NCBI GenBank assembly: GCA_028703495.1
Contig: JAQVMT010000001.1
Location: 186,001-250,000, forward strand
DNA from: Clostridia bacterium
GTDB taxonomy: Bacteria; Bacillota; Clostridia; Christensenellales; CAG-314
Reading direction: 5' to 3'
Length of the DNA: 64,000 nt
This document shows, piece after piece, positions 25,341 to 33,976 of this stretch (positions are counted from its first letter, which is position 1; each line of letters begins with the position of its first letter). The position numbers and the translations under genes are program-made. The notes beneath the pieces are model-generated. The model saw only the letters and a list, made by a program, of their open reading frames with translations. It searched no databases and was not told the origin of the DNA.

Positions 25341-25586
25341 GTGTTTGTCGAAGGATGCGAAGGTGGGAGAAGCTCTCAAACAAGCGATATTTATTGCTGT
25401 TACATCGGATTGACTCTTTCGGACGTGGAGAGCGAGCTTACGAACAAAGGCGTGAAATACAAGACCGTTGCTAATATCTGCACAAAGCAGAAGGCGTTTG
25501 ACAAATACATCGTAACAAATTTGAAAGAGGATAACGGTACGGTCGTTATTTATTACGGCAATTTTCTCACCCGTGTAAAGGAATAG
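25341..25586 (+). CDS. Small protein of unknown function between frr and aspS
   Basis: This is an 81-aa protein with GTG as the most likely start, since GGAGGTG lies seven bases before it; the GTG nine bases upstream overlaps that ribosome-binding site. There is no signal peptide or membrane helix. The segment YIGLTLSDVESELTNKGVKYKTV (about residues 21-43) resembles the start of a PASTA-like fold, and the rest is predicted beta-rich (GTVVIYYGNFLTRV). I do not recognise the family. Close spacing on both sides suggests an frr-aspS operon member. Confidence 0.6.
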   Translation: MFVEGCEGGRSSQTSDIYCCYIGLTLSDVESELTNKGVKYKTVANICTKQKAFDKYIVTNLKEDNGTVVIYYGNFLTRVKE

Positions 25587-25651
25587 TGGGGATTGCCGTT
25601 TTGTGGTTGCTAATTTTAAAGAAATTGATTTAAGGAGTGCCAAGGAGAAGT

Positions 25652-27466
25652 ATGGCGGAGTTTTTAACGGGAAAAAGAAGGACTTGTATGTGCGGCGAGG
25701 TGGACGTTTCATACGTCGGCAAGGAAGTAACGCTTATGGGCTGGGTAAATCGCAGGCGTGACTTGGGAAGCTTGATATTTATACAGCTGCGAGACAGAAC
25801 GGGCTTGGTCCAGGTAATTCTCGATACCGAAAACTCCTCGGCGGAGTTGCTTGAAAAGGCAAGCTCGCTGAAGATGGAGTATGTCGTAATGGTGAAAGGT
25901 GTCGTACGTAAAAGAGTGGGCGACAATGTCAACGTCAATATGCGCACGGGCGAAATCGAGGTTGTTGTGGACGAGGTGCGGATTTTGAGCAAGGCTGACA
26001 CGCCTCCTTTCGTAATCGGCGATGCCACCGCCGGCGAATTACTGCGTTTAAAGTATAGATATTTGGATTTGAGAAGGGAAAGCTTGCAAAAGAATTTGTT
26101 CCTAAGGAGCAAAGCCACTCAAAGCATAAGAAATTATCTTTCCGGCAACGGTTTTTTGGAGATTGAAACACCGTTTTTGGGTAAAAGCACGCCCGAAGGC
26201 GCAAGGGACTATCTTGTTCCGAGCAGAATCCACGCTGGCAAGTTTTACGCTTTGCCGCAGAGTCCGCAGCTATATAAGCAGCTACTGATGATTGCCGGCT
26301 ATGACAGGTATTTTCAGTTTGCAAGATGCTTCAGAGACGAGGATTTGAGAGCCAATAGACAGCCCGAGTTTACTCAGGTCGACCTTGAAATGAGCTTTAT
26401 CGAAAGCGAGGATGATATCCTTTCCATAATGGAGGGTTTGATCGTAAATCTGTTCAAGGATTGTTGGGGCAAAGACCTTGCGCGTCCGTTTAGAAGAATG
26501 ACCTATGAAACCGCTATGGAGCTTTACGGCTCGGACAAGCCGGATATTCGTTTCGGAATGGAGATTATCGATATTTCCCAAGCGGTGGCAGGCAGCGGCT
26601 TCTTACCCTTTGAAAACGCCGTTAAAGAGGGCGGAACGGTAAGAGCGATCAAGTTCGAGGGCGGTGAAGCGCACTTCGGCAGAAAGGATTTTGACAGGCT
26701 TGCTGACTTCGTTAAGACGTATGAGGTAAAGGGTCCGATGTGGTACGCCGTCAACGATAAGGGAGAATTGAAAACCTCCTTTGCCAAGAAAATGACAGAG
26801 GAAAGTGTTTCGCGGATGTGTGAAAAGACTGCATATCGCGCGGGAGATATTCTGTTCGTAATTGCCGATAACGATACCGAAAGGACCTTGCAGGCGATTG
26901 GCGCACTAAGACGGTATCTGGGCGATAAATTCGAGCTGATCGACAAGAATGAGTTGGGAATTACGTGGGTAACCGATTTTCCGCTGTTTGAGTACAGCCG
27001 CGAAGAAAACAGGCTTGTGGCAAAGCATCACCCGTTCACAAGTCCAAAGATAGAGGATTTGCCGCTGTTTGACACTGCTCCCGAGAAGATGCACGCCAAC
27101 GCGTATGACTTGGTTATGTGCGGAGATGAGATGGGCGGCGGAAGCATAAGAATTCACGATAAAGAGATTCAACGCAAGATGTTTGAGACTCTTGGGCTTT
27201 CCGAGGAGCAGATCGCCGATAAATTCGGATTTTTCGTGAATGCGTTTAACTATGGAACGCCTCCTCACGGCGGACTTGCTTTCGGATTCGATAGGCTTAT
27301 GATGGTGCTTTGCAACACCGATAACATAAAGGACGTTATTGCGTTCCCTAAAATGCAGAATGCAAGCTGCGTTATGTCGCAGGCTCCGTCCGAGGTCGAC
27401 GACAAGCAAATTGACGAGCTTCATATTAAGATTGTAGAGAAAGAAAAAGCCGACGAGGCTGAATAG
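25652..27466 (+). CDS. aspS: Aspartyl-tRNA synthetase (bacterial type)
   Basis: This 604-aa class II synthetase charges tRNA-Asp. An N-terminal OB-fold anticodon-binding domain (about residues 1-110) is followed by class II motif 2 (FRDEDLRANRQPEF, near residue 220), the bacterial GAD insertion (about 290-410) and motif 3 (GLAFGFDRLMM, near 545). Presence of the GAD domain marks the bacterial rather than archaeal type. The start is ATG 25652 with AAGGAG just upstream; a GTG five codons earlier is possible. The usual partner hisS is not adjacent. Confidence 0.97.
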   Translation: MAEFLTGKRRTCMCGEVDVSYVGKEVTLMGWVNRRRDLGSLIFIQLRDRTGLVQVILDTENSSAELLEKASSLKMEYVVMVKGVVRKRVGDNVNVNMRTGEIEVVVDEVRILSKADTPPFVIGDATAGELLRLKYRYLDLRRESLQKNLFLRSKATQSIRNYLSGNGFLEIETPFLGKSTPEGARDYLVPSRIHAGKFYALPQSPQLYKQLLMIAGYDRYFQFARCFRDEDLRANRQPEFTQVDLEMSFIESEDDILSIMEGLIVNLFKDCWGKDLARPFRRMTYETAMELYGSDKPDIRFGMEIIDISQAVAGSGFLPFENAVKEGGTVRAIKFEGGEAHFGRKDFDRLADFVKTYEVKGPMWYAVNDKGELKTSFAKKMTEESVSRMCEKTAYRAGDILFVIADNDTERTLQAIGALRRYLGDKFELIDKNELGITWVTDFPLFEYSREENRLVAKHHPFTSPKIEDLPLFDTAPEKMHANAYDLVMCGDEMGGGSIRIHDKEIQRKMFETLGLSEEQIADKFGFFVNAFNYGTPPHGGLAFGFDRLMMVLCNTDNIKDVIAFPKMQNASCVMSQAPSEVDDKQIDELHIKIVEKEKADEAE

Positions 27467-27473
27467 TACCGAA

Positions 27474-27893
27474 ATGACAGAAAACGGAAGGGTTATCGGG
27501 TTGGAAGGCGATTTTGCGGTCGTACGCTTCGACAGGCGTTCGGCGTGCGACAAGTGCGGTATGTGCGGCGGAAGTGCGACAGATAAGCATATCGACGTCC
27601 GACTTAAAAACGATTGCGACGTAAAAACGGGCGACGGAGTTGTGGTGGAGATCAAATCTCAAACCGTGCTTCTTTCTGCGGTAATCGCATATCTCATTCC
27701 GCTTGCCGTTGCGATAGGCGCGATGCTTGTCTGCTATTTTGCGGGAGCGGAGGAGTGGTTGACCTTCACGGTCTTTATGCTTGCGTTGCTTGTGGGATAT
27801 TTGATTGTGCATTGGGTAGCAAAAAGGTTTTCCAAAAGAATCGACATGAGGATTTTGGATAAAGTAACGGTATGTGAAGGCGACTCCAAATGA
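27474..27893 (+). CDS. RseC/MucC-family membrane protein
   Basis: This 139-aa protein follows aspS by seven bases. An N-terminal domain with a cysteine cluster (CDKCGMCGG, residues 24-32) precedes two membrane helices (about 66-88 and 93-115) and a short charged tail. This is the RseC/MucC (SoxR-reducing system) family, linked to redox or membrane-stress signalling in Proteobacteria and often near Rnf genes in Clostridia; neither context is seen here. The cysteines could bind a metal or Fe-S cluster. The ribosome-binding site is weak, so translation is probably coupled to aspS. Confidence 0.88.
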   Translation: MTENGRVIGLEGDFAVVRFDRRSACDKCGMCGGSATDKHIDVRLKNDCDVKTGDGVVVEIKSQTVLLSAVIAYLIPLAVAIGAMLVCYFAGAEEWLTFTVFMLALLVGYLIVHWVAKRFSKRIDMRILDKVTVCEGDSK

Positions 27894-27997
27894 CCTTCGG
27901 CGATACTCATATTGTAAAGTGAGGGAAACGGCAGACAGGTTGTAAATATCAAGTGCGAAAGCGACAAAAGCTTAGTTAATGGAAAAACATCAAAGCA

Positions 27998-28065
27998 ATT
28001 CCCGAAGGATAGGCGTATATTCTTCGTAGGGAATCGGTGCTGTGCCCGCTTGAGCAATAAAGCGG
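27998..28065 (+). promoter_or_regulatory. Two hairpins upstream of the thioredoxin-like gene
   Basis: ATTCCC-GAAG / CTTC-GTA-GGGAAT (27998-28034) and CCGCTT / AAGCGG (28046-28065). A TATAAT follows at 28080 without a clear -35. They may be an intercistronic regulatory structure; no known riboswitch is recognised. Confidence 0.35.
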
Positions 28066-28163
28066 TGCTAGGGAAGCTTTATAATATGTGCGCTCGGCAA
28101 ACGACGGCTTGTCTTGCGCGAGGTGGCGGTCGTTATCAGTCGTCGAACGGGGTAGAGGATACA

Positions 28164-28733
28164 ATGGCAAAACTAAAGAAAGCAGGTATAACCGAGTTCA
28201 AGGAGTTGATCAACAGCGAGAAATTCGTGATCGTGTATTTTTATGCGACTTGGTGCGCTCCTTGCAGAGCTATGAACGATGCCGTGGAACAGTTGGGTGA
28301 GCAACTCAGCGGGAAAATCGAGGTAATTTCGATTGATTTGGATAAGAACAAAGACTTATTCATAATCTTTGAGGTCAGCAGTATTCCTGCCGTCTTGTTG
28401 TTTTACGAGGGCAAGGTCGCCGAAAGAATCGTCGGTTATCAACCCAATCAGTTGCTTTTGGAGTGGACCAAGACTTCAGTAAGGCGTTATCTTGCCGATG
28501 AGGAGAATGCGGGAAGCGAGGATTTTGATGCCGGCAACGGTAATGGAGCCGACGATTACCAAACTGCCGATAAAGAGGGCGAAAGCGTTGACTTTGAGAG
28601 CGCAGACAACCAAGACATAGCGGGTGACGGCTTTGATACCTTCGATATTCAAGACGAAGGCATTGAAAACGAGACCGTCGACAATCCCAACGATGAAAGC
28701 GACAATGGGACTTCCCAAGGTCGGGAATGGTAA
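28164..28733 (+). CDS. Thioredoxin-like protein with a long acidic tail
   Basis: This 189-aa protein has a thioredoxin domain in residues 1-105. The redox-active WCAPC motif lies near residues 32-36 and the cis-proline segment SIPAVLLF near 76. The remaining 80 residues are low complexity, rich in Asp, Glu, Asn and Gly, with no predicted fold. No signal peptide is present, so it should be cytosolic. GTAGAGG precedes the ATG at 28164; an earlier in-frame start is unlikely because the added residues look non-coding. It is probably a thiol-disulfide reductase; the tail is unusual for the family. Confidence 0.85.
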   Translation: MAKLKKAGITEFKELINSEKFVIVYFYATWCAPCRAMNDAVEQLGEQLSGKIEVISIDLDKNKDLFIIFEVSSIPAVLLFYEGKVAERIVGYQPNQLLLEWTKTSVRRYLADEENAGSEDFDAGNGNGADDYQTADKEGESVDFESADNQDIAGDGFDTFDIQDEGIENETVDNPNDESDNGTSQGREW

Positions 28734-28769
28734 TAAAGCATAATACTCAATACCGATAAAAAAACAAGT

Positions 28770-28890
28770 AAAAGCCGACGAACCGAAAAACGTTGTAAAA
28801 GATAGTTTAAAAAAGCCGACGAACTTGAAAACATCGAAGAAAACGGCAAAAGAGCCGACAAACACAATCCGTCGAAAAAACGGCGATGTA
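28770..28890 (+). repeat. 40-bp tandem repeat, three degenerate copies
   Basis: AAAGCCGACGAAC-type cores start at 28771, 28811 and 28851, spaced 40 bp. The region between the thioredoxin-like gene and glyA is otherwise A-rich and without a gene. Confidence 0.6.
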
Positions 28891-28957
28891 AATTCGATTA
28901 ACATAATAGATAAGATAGAACTTGCGATATTCGCATTTAATATAAGGAGAATTGATA

Positions 28958-30211
28958 ATGGTAGACCTTAAAACATTAAGGGAAAAAGATTTTGATCTTT
29001 ATGAAACATATCGGGAGGAGTTAGTAAGGCAGAGGCAGAATATCGAGCTGATTGCAAGTGAGAATTTCGTTTCTCCCGCGGTTATGGCGGCTATGGGCAG
29101 TTTTTTGACCAACAAGTACGCGGAGGGCTATCCCGGAAAAAGATATTACGGCGGTTGCCAATTTGTTGACAAGACCGAAGAGCTTGCGCGCGAACGTGCT
29201 AAGGAGCTGTTCCACGCCGATCACGCCAACGTACAGCCGCACAGCGGAGCAAGCGCGAACATTGGCGTATACTTTGCGTTATTGGAACCGGGCGACACGA
29301 TTTTGGGAATGAATCTTGCTCACGGAGGACACTTGACGCACGGAAGTCCCGTAAACCTTTCGGGAAAATACTTCCATGTTGTGCCTTACGGCGTAAGCCA
29401 AGCCGATTGCAGAATCGATTATGACGAGTTGAGAAAAATTGCGATCGAAGCTAAGCCCAAGCTGATTGTTGCAGGTGCAAGTGCATATCCGAGAATTATC
29501 GATTTTAAGCGTTTCAGAGAGATTGCCGACGAAGTGGGTGCGATTTTGATGGTAGATATGGCGCACATAGCAGGACTTGTTGCGACAGGACTTCACCCCA
29601 GCCCCGTTCCCTACGCCGACGTTGTTACAACGACCACGCACAAGACATTGAGAGGTCCGAGAGGCGGTATGATCCTTTGCAAGGAGGAATACAAAAAGGC
29701 AATCGACAAGGCAATATTCCCCGGAATCCAAGGCGGTCCTCTTATGCATATTATCGGTGCCAAGGCGGTTTGCTTAAAAGAAGCGATGAGTGACGATTTC
29801 AAGGTTTACCAACAGCAGATTATCGACAACGCCCAAGCTCTTGCCAACACTTTGCTGCAAAACGGCGTAAAGCTTGTCAGCGGCGGTACGGACAATCACT
29901 TAATCTTGGTGGATTTGAGCGAAACCGAGATGACCGGAAAAGAGCTGGAAACCTTGCTTGATGACATTCACATCACCGTCAACAAGAACGGAATTCCTTT
30001 CGATCAAAGAAAGCCCACTATCACAAGCGGAATTAGAATCGGCACGCCAAGCGTAACCACAAGAGGCATGAAGCAAGCCGAAATGCAAACAATAGGTGAA
30101 ATTATCGCTGATATTATCCACAACGGAGAAGCCGCCAAGGAAAGATGCGATGCTAAGGTTTTGGAGCTGACAAAGCGTTTCCCGCTTTACGAAAACGATA
30201 TTTTGGATTAG
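28958..30211 (+). CDS. glyA: Serine hydroxymethyltransferase
   Basis: This 417-aa PLP enzyme interconverts serine and glycine with tetrahydrofolate, supplying one-carbon units. It shows the N-terminal [39 protein letters not shown] and the PLP-binding lysine motif [14 protein letters not shown] near residue 226. The ATG at 28958 follows AAGGAG by eight bases; a TTG two codons upstream is also in frame. The last 40 bases of the gene are repeated about three more times downstream in diverged form. A terminator follows at 30416. Confidence 0.98.
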   Translation: MVDLKTLREKDFDLYETYREELVRQRQNIELIASENFVSPAVMAAMGSFLTNKYAEGYPGKRYYGGCQFVDKTEELARERAKELFHADHANVQPHSGASANIGVYFALLEPGDTILGMNLAHGGHLTHGSPVNLSGKYFHVVPYGVSQADCRIDYDELRKIAIEAKPKLIVAGASAYPRIIDFKRFREIADEVGAILMVDMAHIAGLVATGLHPSPVPYADVVTTTTHKTLRGPRGGMILCKEEYKKAIDKAIFPGIQGGPLMHIIGAKAVCLKEAMSDDFKVYQQQIIDNAQALANTLLQNGVKLVSGGTDNHLILVDLSETEMTGKELETLLDDIHITVNKNGIPFDQRKPTITSGIRIGTPSVTTRGMKQAEMQTIGEIIADIIHNGEAAKERCDAKVLELTKRFPLYENDILD

Positions 30212-30320
30212 TCGTTTTTGTTCGCATTACGAATACGAGATTTTAGAATAATTGATCGATTCGCATTACGTAAACTAGTTTTTAGAGTATTCATATATGC
30301 TTTACGAATGAGATTAAAGC
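30181..30320 (+). repeat. 39-40-bp tandem repeat starting inside the glyA 3' end
   Basis: The unit (C/T)TCGC(A/T)TTACGAA-AACGA-ATTTT begins at about 30182 (coding), 30221, 30260 and 30299. The first unit is the last codons and stop of glyA; later ones are non-coding and diverged. Confidence 0.65.
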
Positions 30321-30415
30321 TTATTACGTTCGTTTTCGCGTTATTAACGTGATATTATTGGTTTTTCTATGTAAATTCAATATTTAACATCGTTGTTTGG
30401 CGGTGTTGCTTAAAT

Positions 30416-30456
30416 AAAAAATGTCTTTCTCGAATCATCGGGGAAGACATTTTTTG
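30416..30456 (+). terminator. Terminator of glyA
   Basis: AATGTCTT / AAGACATT stem flanked by A and T runs, ending in TTTTT. Confidence 0.88.
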
Positions 30457-30505
30457 TTACTTATTTATCTAAAAGCTATAATGCAAATAAACGACTGCAA
30501 AAAGC

Positions 30506-30630
30506 TGCACTATGTGCAACCGATTGTATGAGTCGTAGCCTTTTGCCATCGAAGCCTTGAAGCGCAAAGCCCACGGTAAAAGGTTACACTTATGCGACCG
30601 ATTGTATGCGTCGTAAATTTTCGGTGAGGC
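30506..30630. repeat. Direct repeat downstream of the M42 operon
   Basis: Two copies of a roughly 38-bp unit share CCGATTGTATG-GTCGTA (at about 30523 and 30602), about 80 bp apart. The second copy ends next to the stop of the last M42 gene. Confidence 0.6.
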
Positions 30631-30636
30631 TAAGTG

Positions 30637-31650
30637 TTAAACACTGGGAACGGGTTCAGCATCCAAACAAGCCGCCGTAAGCTTAGCCGTTTCGATGACG
30701 TCGAATACGGAGCAAGTTTCCACGGGTGTATGTATATAGCGTGTGGGAATGGAAATACCGCCTGCCAATGCACCGCCGTGCGCCAGTTGAATTGCACTGG
30801 CATCGGTTCCGCCGTATCTAAGCACCTCAAGCTGATATTTAATGCCGTTGCTCTCGGCACATTTTTTCATCATTTCCACAATGTCCTTGGAACAAATAAG
30901 GGACGAATCCTTTATTTTGATTGCTGCGCCCTTGCCAAGAGCAAGTGCGATCGGAGGTTTGGTTGTTGCCGGATAGTCGCCCACCATAGTAACATCGATG
31001 CAGAATCCGAAATCGGCGTTTACTGTATATGATGCGGTTTTTGCGCCACGGCAGCCGACTTCCTCTTGGGTAGTGAAAGCCAGATAAATATCGTTCTTGT
31101 TGTCCTTCAACAGAGTAAGAGCGTACAGCAAAGCGGTGCAGCCGATAAGGTCGTCGAGGTACGGTCCCATAATCAAATCATCGTTAAGCATAACGGGAGA
31201 GCCCTCATAAACGGCGGTGTCGCCGATAGCCACGAGTTTCTCGGCTTCTTCGCGACCTCTTGCGCCTATGTCGATATAAAGGTCGGTCTTTTTGGGAGCA
31301 GAGCCGTCCTCCTTGTATTCGGACGTGATAAGTCCCTTTTGTCCGTTCAGAAACTTAATCGGGCGGTGAATAAGGTTTTGAGGATTAAAACCACCGATTG
31401 TTTCGAAGTGGATAAATCCCTTATCGTCGATGTCGGTTACCATAAAACCGATACAGTCCATATGTGCGCAACATATTACCTTTTTGCCTTCGCCCTTTTT
31501 ATGAACGAACAGATTGCCCAGTGCATCGGTGAATATTTCGTCTGCGTATGGTAAAGCGATTTCCGCGATTGTGCTTGCTATAGCTTTTTCGCTTCCCGAC
31601 GGGCAGGCCGAGGCGACCAATTTCTTTTGAATTTCGAAAATATTAAGCAT
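30637..31650 (-). CDS. M42-family metallopeptidase (third gene of operon)
   Basis: This 337-aa M42 aminopeptidase-type protein (endoglucanase M/TET family) is a cobalt- or zinc-dependent cytosolic peptidase that usually assembles into large tetrahedral particles. The metal ligands and base are visible: CCAHMD (His near 65), YLDD (Asp near 178), TQEEVG (Glu pair near 210), CIDVT (Asp near 233) and RYIHTP (His near 314). GGAGGAG lies eight bases before the ATG. It overlaps the stop of the upstream M42 gene by 8 bases, indicating translational coupling. Confidence 0.93.
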   Translation of the reverse strand: MLNIFEIQKKLVASACPSGSEKAIASTIAEIALPYADEIFTDALGNLFVHKKGEGKKVICCAHMDCIGFMVTDIDDKGFIHFETIGGFNPQNLIHRPIKFLNGQKGLITSEYKEDGSAPKKTDLYIDIGARGREEAEKLVAIGDTAVYEGSPVMLNDDLIMGPYLDDLIGCTALLYALTLLKDNKNDIYLAFTTQEEVGCRGAKTASYTVNADFGFCIDVTMVGDYPATTKPPIALALGKGAAIKIKDSSLICSKDIVEMMKKCAESNGIKYQLEVLRYGGTDASAIQLAHGGALAGGISIPTRYIHTPVETCSVFDVIETAKLTAACLDAEPVPSV

Positions 31651-32674
31651 TATAATACTCCTCCACATTATTGATGATTAGTTTTGCCAGCGTAAGCGTT
31701 TGTTGAATGTCGTCTAAATTGGCGACACACGCGGGCGAGTGAATATAGCGTACGGGAACCGATAGCCCGATTATTTTTGATCCGGCGTTTGTCACATGAA
31801 GTCTGCTCGAATCGGTGACGGCGTTAGCGGATGTTCTGAATTGATACTTCACATCGTTATTTTTCGCTAAATCCATAGCGTACTTTCTTGCATCTGCCGA
31901 ATAAATAGTGCCGCCGTCCATAAGAGAAAGCGCACCGCCCCCGCCGATAAACGTTGAGCGTTTTACGGGAGTACATTCGGGCAGATCAACCGCGCTGGTA
32001 CCCTCGAGGACCAAGCAAAGCCCCGGATTGATACGCTTTGCCGCGACGGTTGCACCGCGCATACCTATTTCCTCTTGAGCGGTAAAAACGAACCAAGTGT
32101 CGTACTCCAACTCGGTAGCCAAAGCTTTCATCATAATTGCGCAGCCCACTCTGTCGTCGAGAGCCTTCGCAGCGATCATATTGTCGCCGAATTCCTCGAA
32201 GGGAGTATGGAAGCAAACCATATCGCCGACATAGGTAAATGCTTCAACGGCACCTTTGCTCATACAGCCGGTATCCAAGCTCAAATCCTTGAGCGATGGT
32301 GCGGCCTTTCTTTCCTCGGGACGAGTAAGGTGAATGGCTTTAATACCCAAAACACCTCTCGTTCTGTCGGTGCCGACATCGAGTGTTTTTCCCGGAAGTA
32401 CACGTGCATCAATATTGCCGCTTGCCGCCAGCTTGATGTATCCGTCCTCGGTAATCTTTTTTACATAGAATCCTACCTCATCGGTGTGAGCGGCAACCAT
32501 AATCGGCATTTTGGGTTGTTTTTTACCTTTTTTAAACACAAAAAGGTTATTAAGTGCATCGGTAAAGATGTCATCGGAGTATTGCTTGCAAAACTCTGCA
32601 ATGTATCTTATGACCTCGTATTCGTAACCGGCAACCGCGTTAAGAGCGGTTAATTCCTTCAATAACTGTTTCAC
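31643..32674 (-). CDS. M42-family metallopeptidase (second gene of operon)
   Basis: This 343-aa M42 paralogue has VAAHTDEVG, ALDDRVG, TAQEEIG and RYIHSP motifs. Where the other two have an Asp ligand (IDVT, VDVS), this one has Glu in VLEGTSAVD; Glu at this site is also found in active M42 enzymes. The start is GTG at 32674 with GGGAGGT five bases upstream, giving MKQLLKELTALN; it overlaps the stop of the first gene by 4 bases. Substrate preference probably differs from its neighbours. Confidence 0.93.
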   Translation of the reverse strand: MKQLLKELTALNAVAGYEYEVIRYIAEFCKQYSDDIFTDALNNLFVFKKGKKQPKMPIMVAAHTDEVGFYVKKITEDGYIKLAASGNIDARVLPGKTLDVGTDRTRGVLGIKAIHLTRPEERKAAPSLKDLSLDTGCMSKGAVEAFTYVGDMVCFHTPFEEFGDNMIAAKALDDRVGCAIMMKALATELEYDTWFVFTAQEEIGMRGATVAAKRINPGLCLVLEGTSAVDLPECTPVKRSTFIGGGGALSLMDGGTIYSADARKYAMDLAKNNDVKYQFRTSANAVTDSSRLHVTNAGSKIIGLSVPVRYIHSPACVANLDDIQQTLTLAKLIINNVEEYYNA

Positions 32675-33711
32675 AGCGCACCTCCCAACATCGACATATC
32701 GAACGCCTTGCAGTATTCGCAAATCAGCTTGGCAACATTTTGGATATCCGAAGTGCTGATGACCTCCACGGGCGTGTGCATATACTTAAGCGGCAGGGAC
32801 AGCACCAAGCAGGGAACGCCCAGGTTGGTTATCTGCACCTCGTCGGCGTTGGTACCGCTGAAGGAGGGGCTGACCTCCACAACGTAGGGAATCTTCTTGG
32901 CACGCGCGATTTCGCACGCTTTATTCGCGTACTTCGTCAAGCTCCTCGAGCCGTAAAGTATCATAGGACCGCAACCGATAGTTTCCAAATCGGGCGCATC
33001 CGAAGTCTTTGCGTGAGAAACGTCCACAACAATGGAAAAGTCAGGCTTGTCCGCGGTCGCTCTGCAAAACGCACCGTCTCCGCCGATTTCTTCCTTTGTC
33101 GAACCGGATATGTAAATATCAACATTCATATCCTCTTTGTTCATAAGCTCCAAAGCCTGCATAAGCGTAACAAAGCACGCTCTGTCGTCGAACGACTTGC
33201 CACAGATTTGTCCTCCCTTAAGCTCGAAGGGCTGCATATCGTAGCATATGTAGTCGCCGACCTTTATGGTTTCTTTGACCTTTTCGGCGGCAAATCCAAC
33301 GTCGATAAACAGCTTCTCAAAGGGAATACTGCTTTTCATACTTGCCACATCAGTAAGGTGTGGAGTCACCGTGGAAACGATACCCTTGACAAATCCCGTC
33401 GCGGTGTTAATGAGCATACGCGCGCCCGGCAACATTCTCGGATCTACGCCGCTCGGCAAGAAACGGATGAAGCCCTCATCGGTTACCTCCGTTACGACAA
33501 AGCCGATTTCGTCGAGATGCGCATCTAACAGAATTTTCGGTGCGTTGGGCTTGTTACACCTTTTCACTCCGAAACAATTTCCGAATTTGTCGACACCGGC
33601 TTCATCGACGTATGGCTTGAGCATTTCACAAGCGGCTTTTGCGACCGAAAACTCGTTTCCGGATACGCCGAAAAGCTTGGAAAGCTCAAATATTTTGTTA
33701 ACTACTTCCAT
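32671..33711 (-). CDS. M42-family metallopeptidase (first gene of operon)
   Basis: This 346-aa M42 protein has LDAHLDEIG, KSFDDRAC, TKEEIGGDG, VVDVSH and KYMHTP, all metal and catalytic positions present. The ATG at 33711 has GGAGG five bases before it; an upstream in-frame ATG overlaps that ribosome-binding site. It is the promoter-proximal gene of a three-gene operon of M42 paralogues, suggesting a set of peptidases with different N-terminal residue preference acting on imported peptides or protein fragments. Confidence 0.93.
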   Translation of the reverse strand: MEVVNKIFELSKLFGVSGNEFSVAKAACEMLKPYVDEAGVDKFGNCFGVKRCNKPNAPKILLDAHLDEIGFVVTEVTDEGFIRFLPSGVDPRMLPGARMLINTATGFVKGIVSTVTPHLTDVASMKSSIPFEKLFIDVGFAAEKVKETIKVGDYICYDMQPFELKGGQICGKSFDDRACFVTLMQALELMNKEDMNVDIYISGSTKEEIGGDGAFCRATADKPDFSIVVDVSHAKTSDAPDLETIGCGPMILYGSRSLTKYANKACEIARAKKIPYVVEVSPSFSGTNADEVQITNLGVPCLVLSLPLKYMHTPVEVISTSDIQNVAKLICEYCKAFDMSMLGGAL

Positions 33712-33819
33712 TTTATCCTCCATTATGTTAATTATGTAAATATGTTCAGGCGAATAATCCGCCGTAAAGAGCTTAAATAACATAAATCAATATATTTCGA
33801 TGTATATCTAACCGTATAC

Positions 33820-33848
33820 AGTATGCGGCAAATAGCTAAAATTGTCAA
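33820..33848 (-). promoter_or_regulatory. Promoter of the M42 operon
   Basis: Minus strand TTGACA, 17-bp spacer, CATACT, about 110 bases before the first start codon. Confidence 0.75.
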
Positions 33849-33976
33849 GCATTTTGGAGTAATTAGGTGAATATGTCCACACTGCTTTTTCGCCAAATAG
33901 CAAAAGTAGTAAACAGCGAAATCAGGCTTAACGCCAAGCTTCGTTTTAAGTACATTCGCATTCAGACACGCAGACG

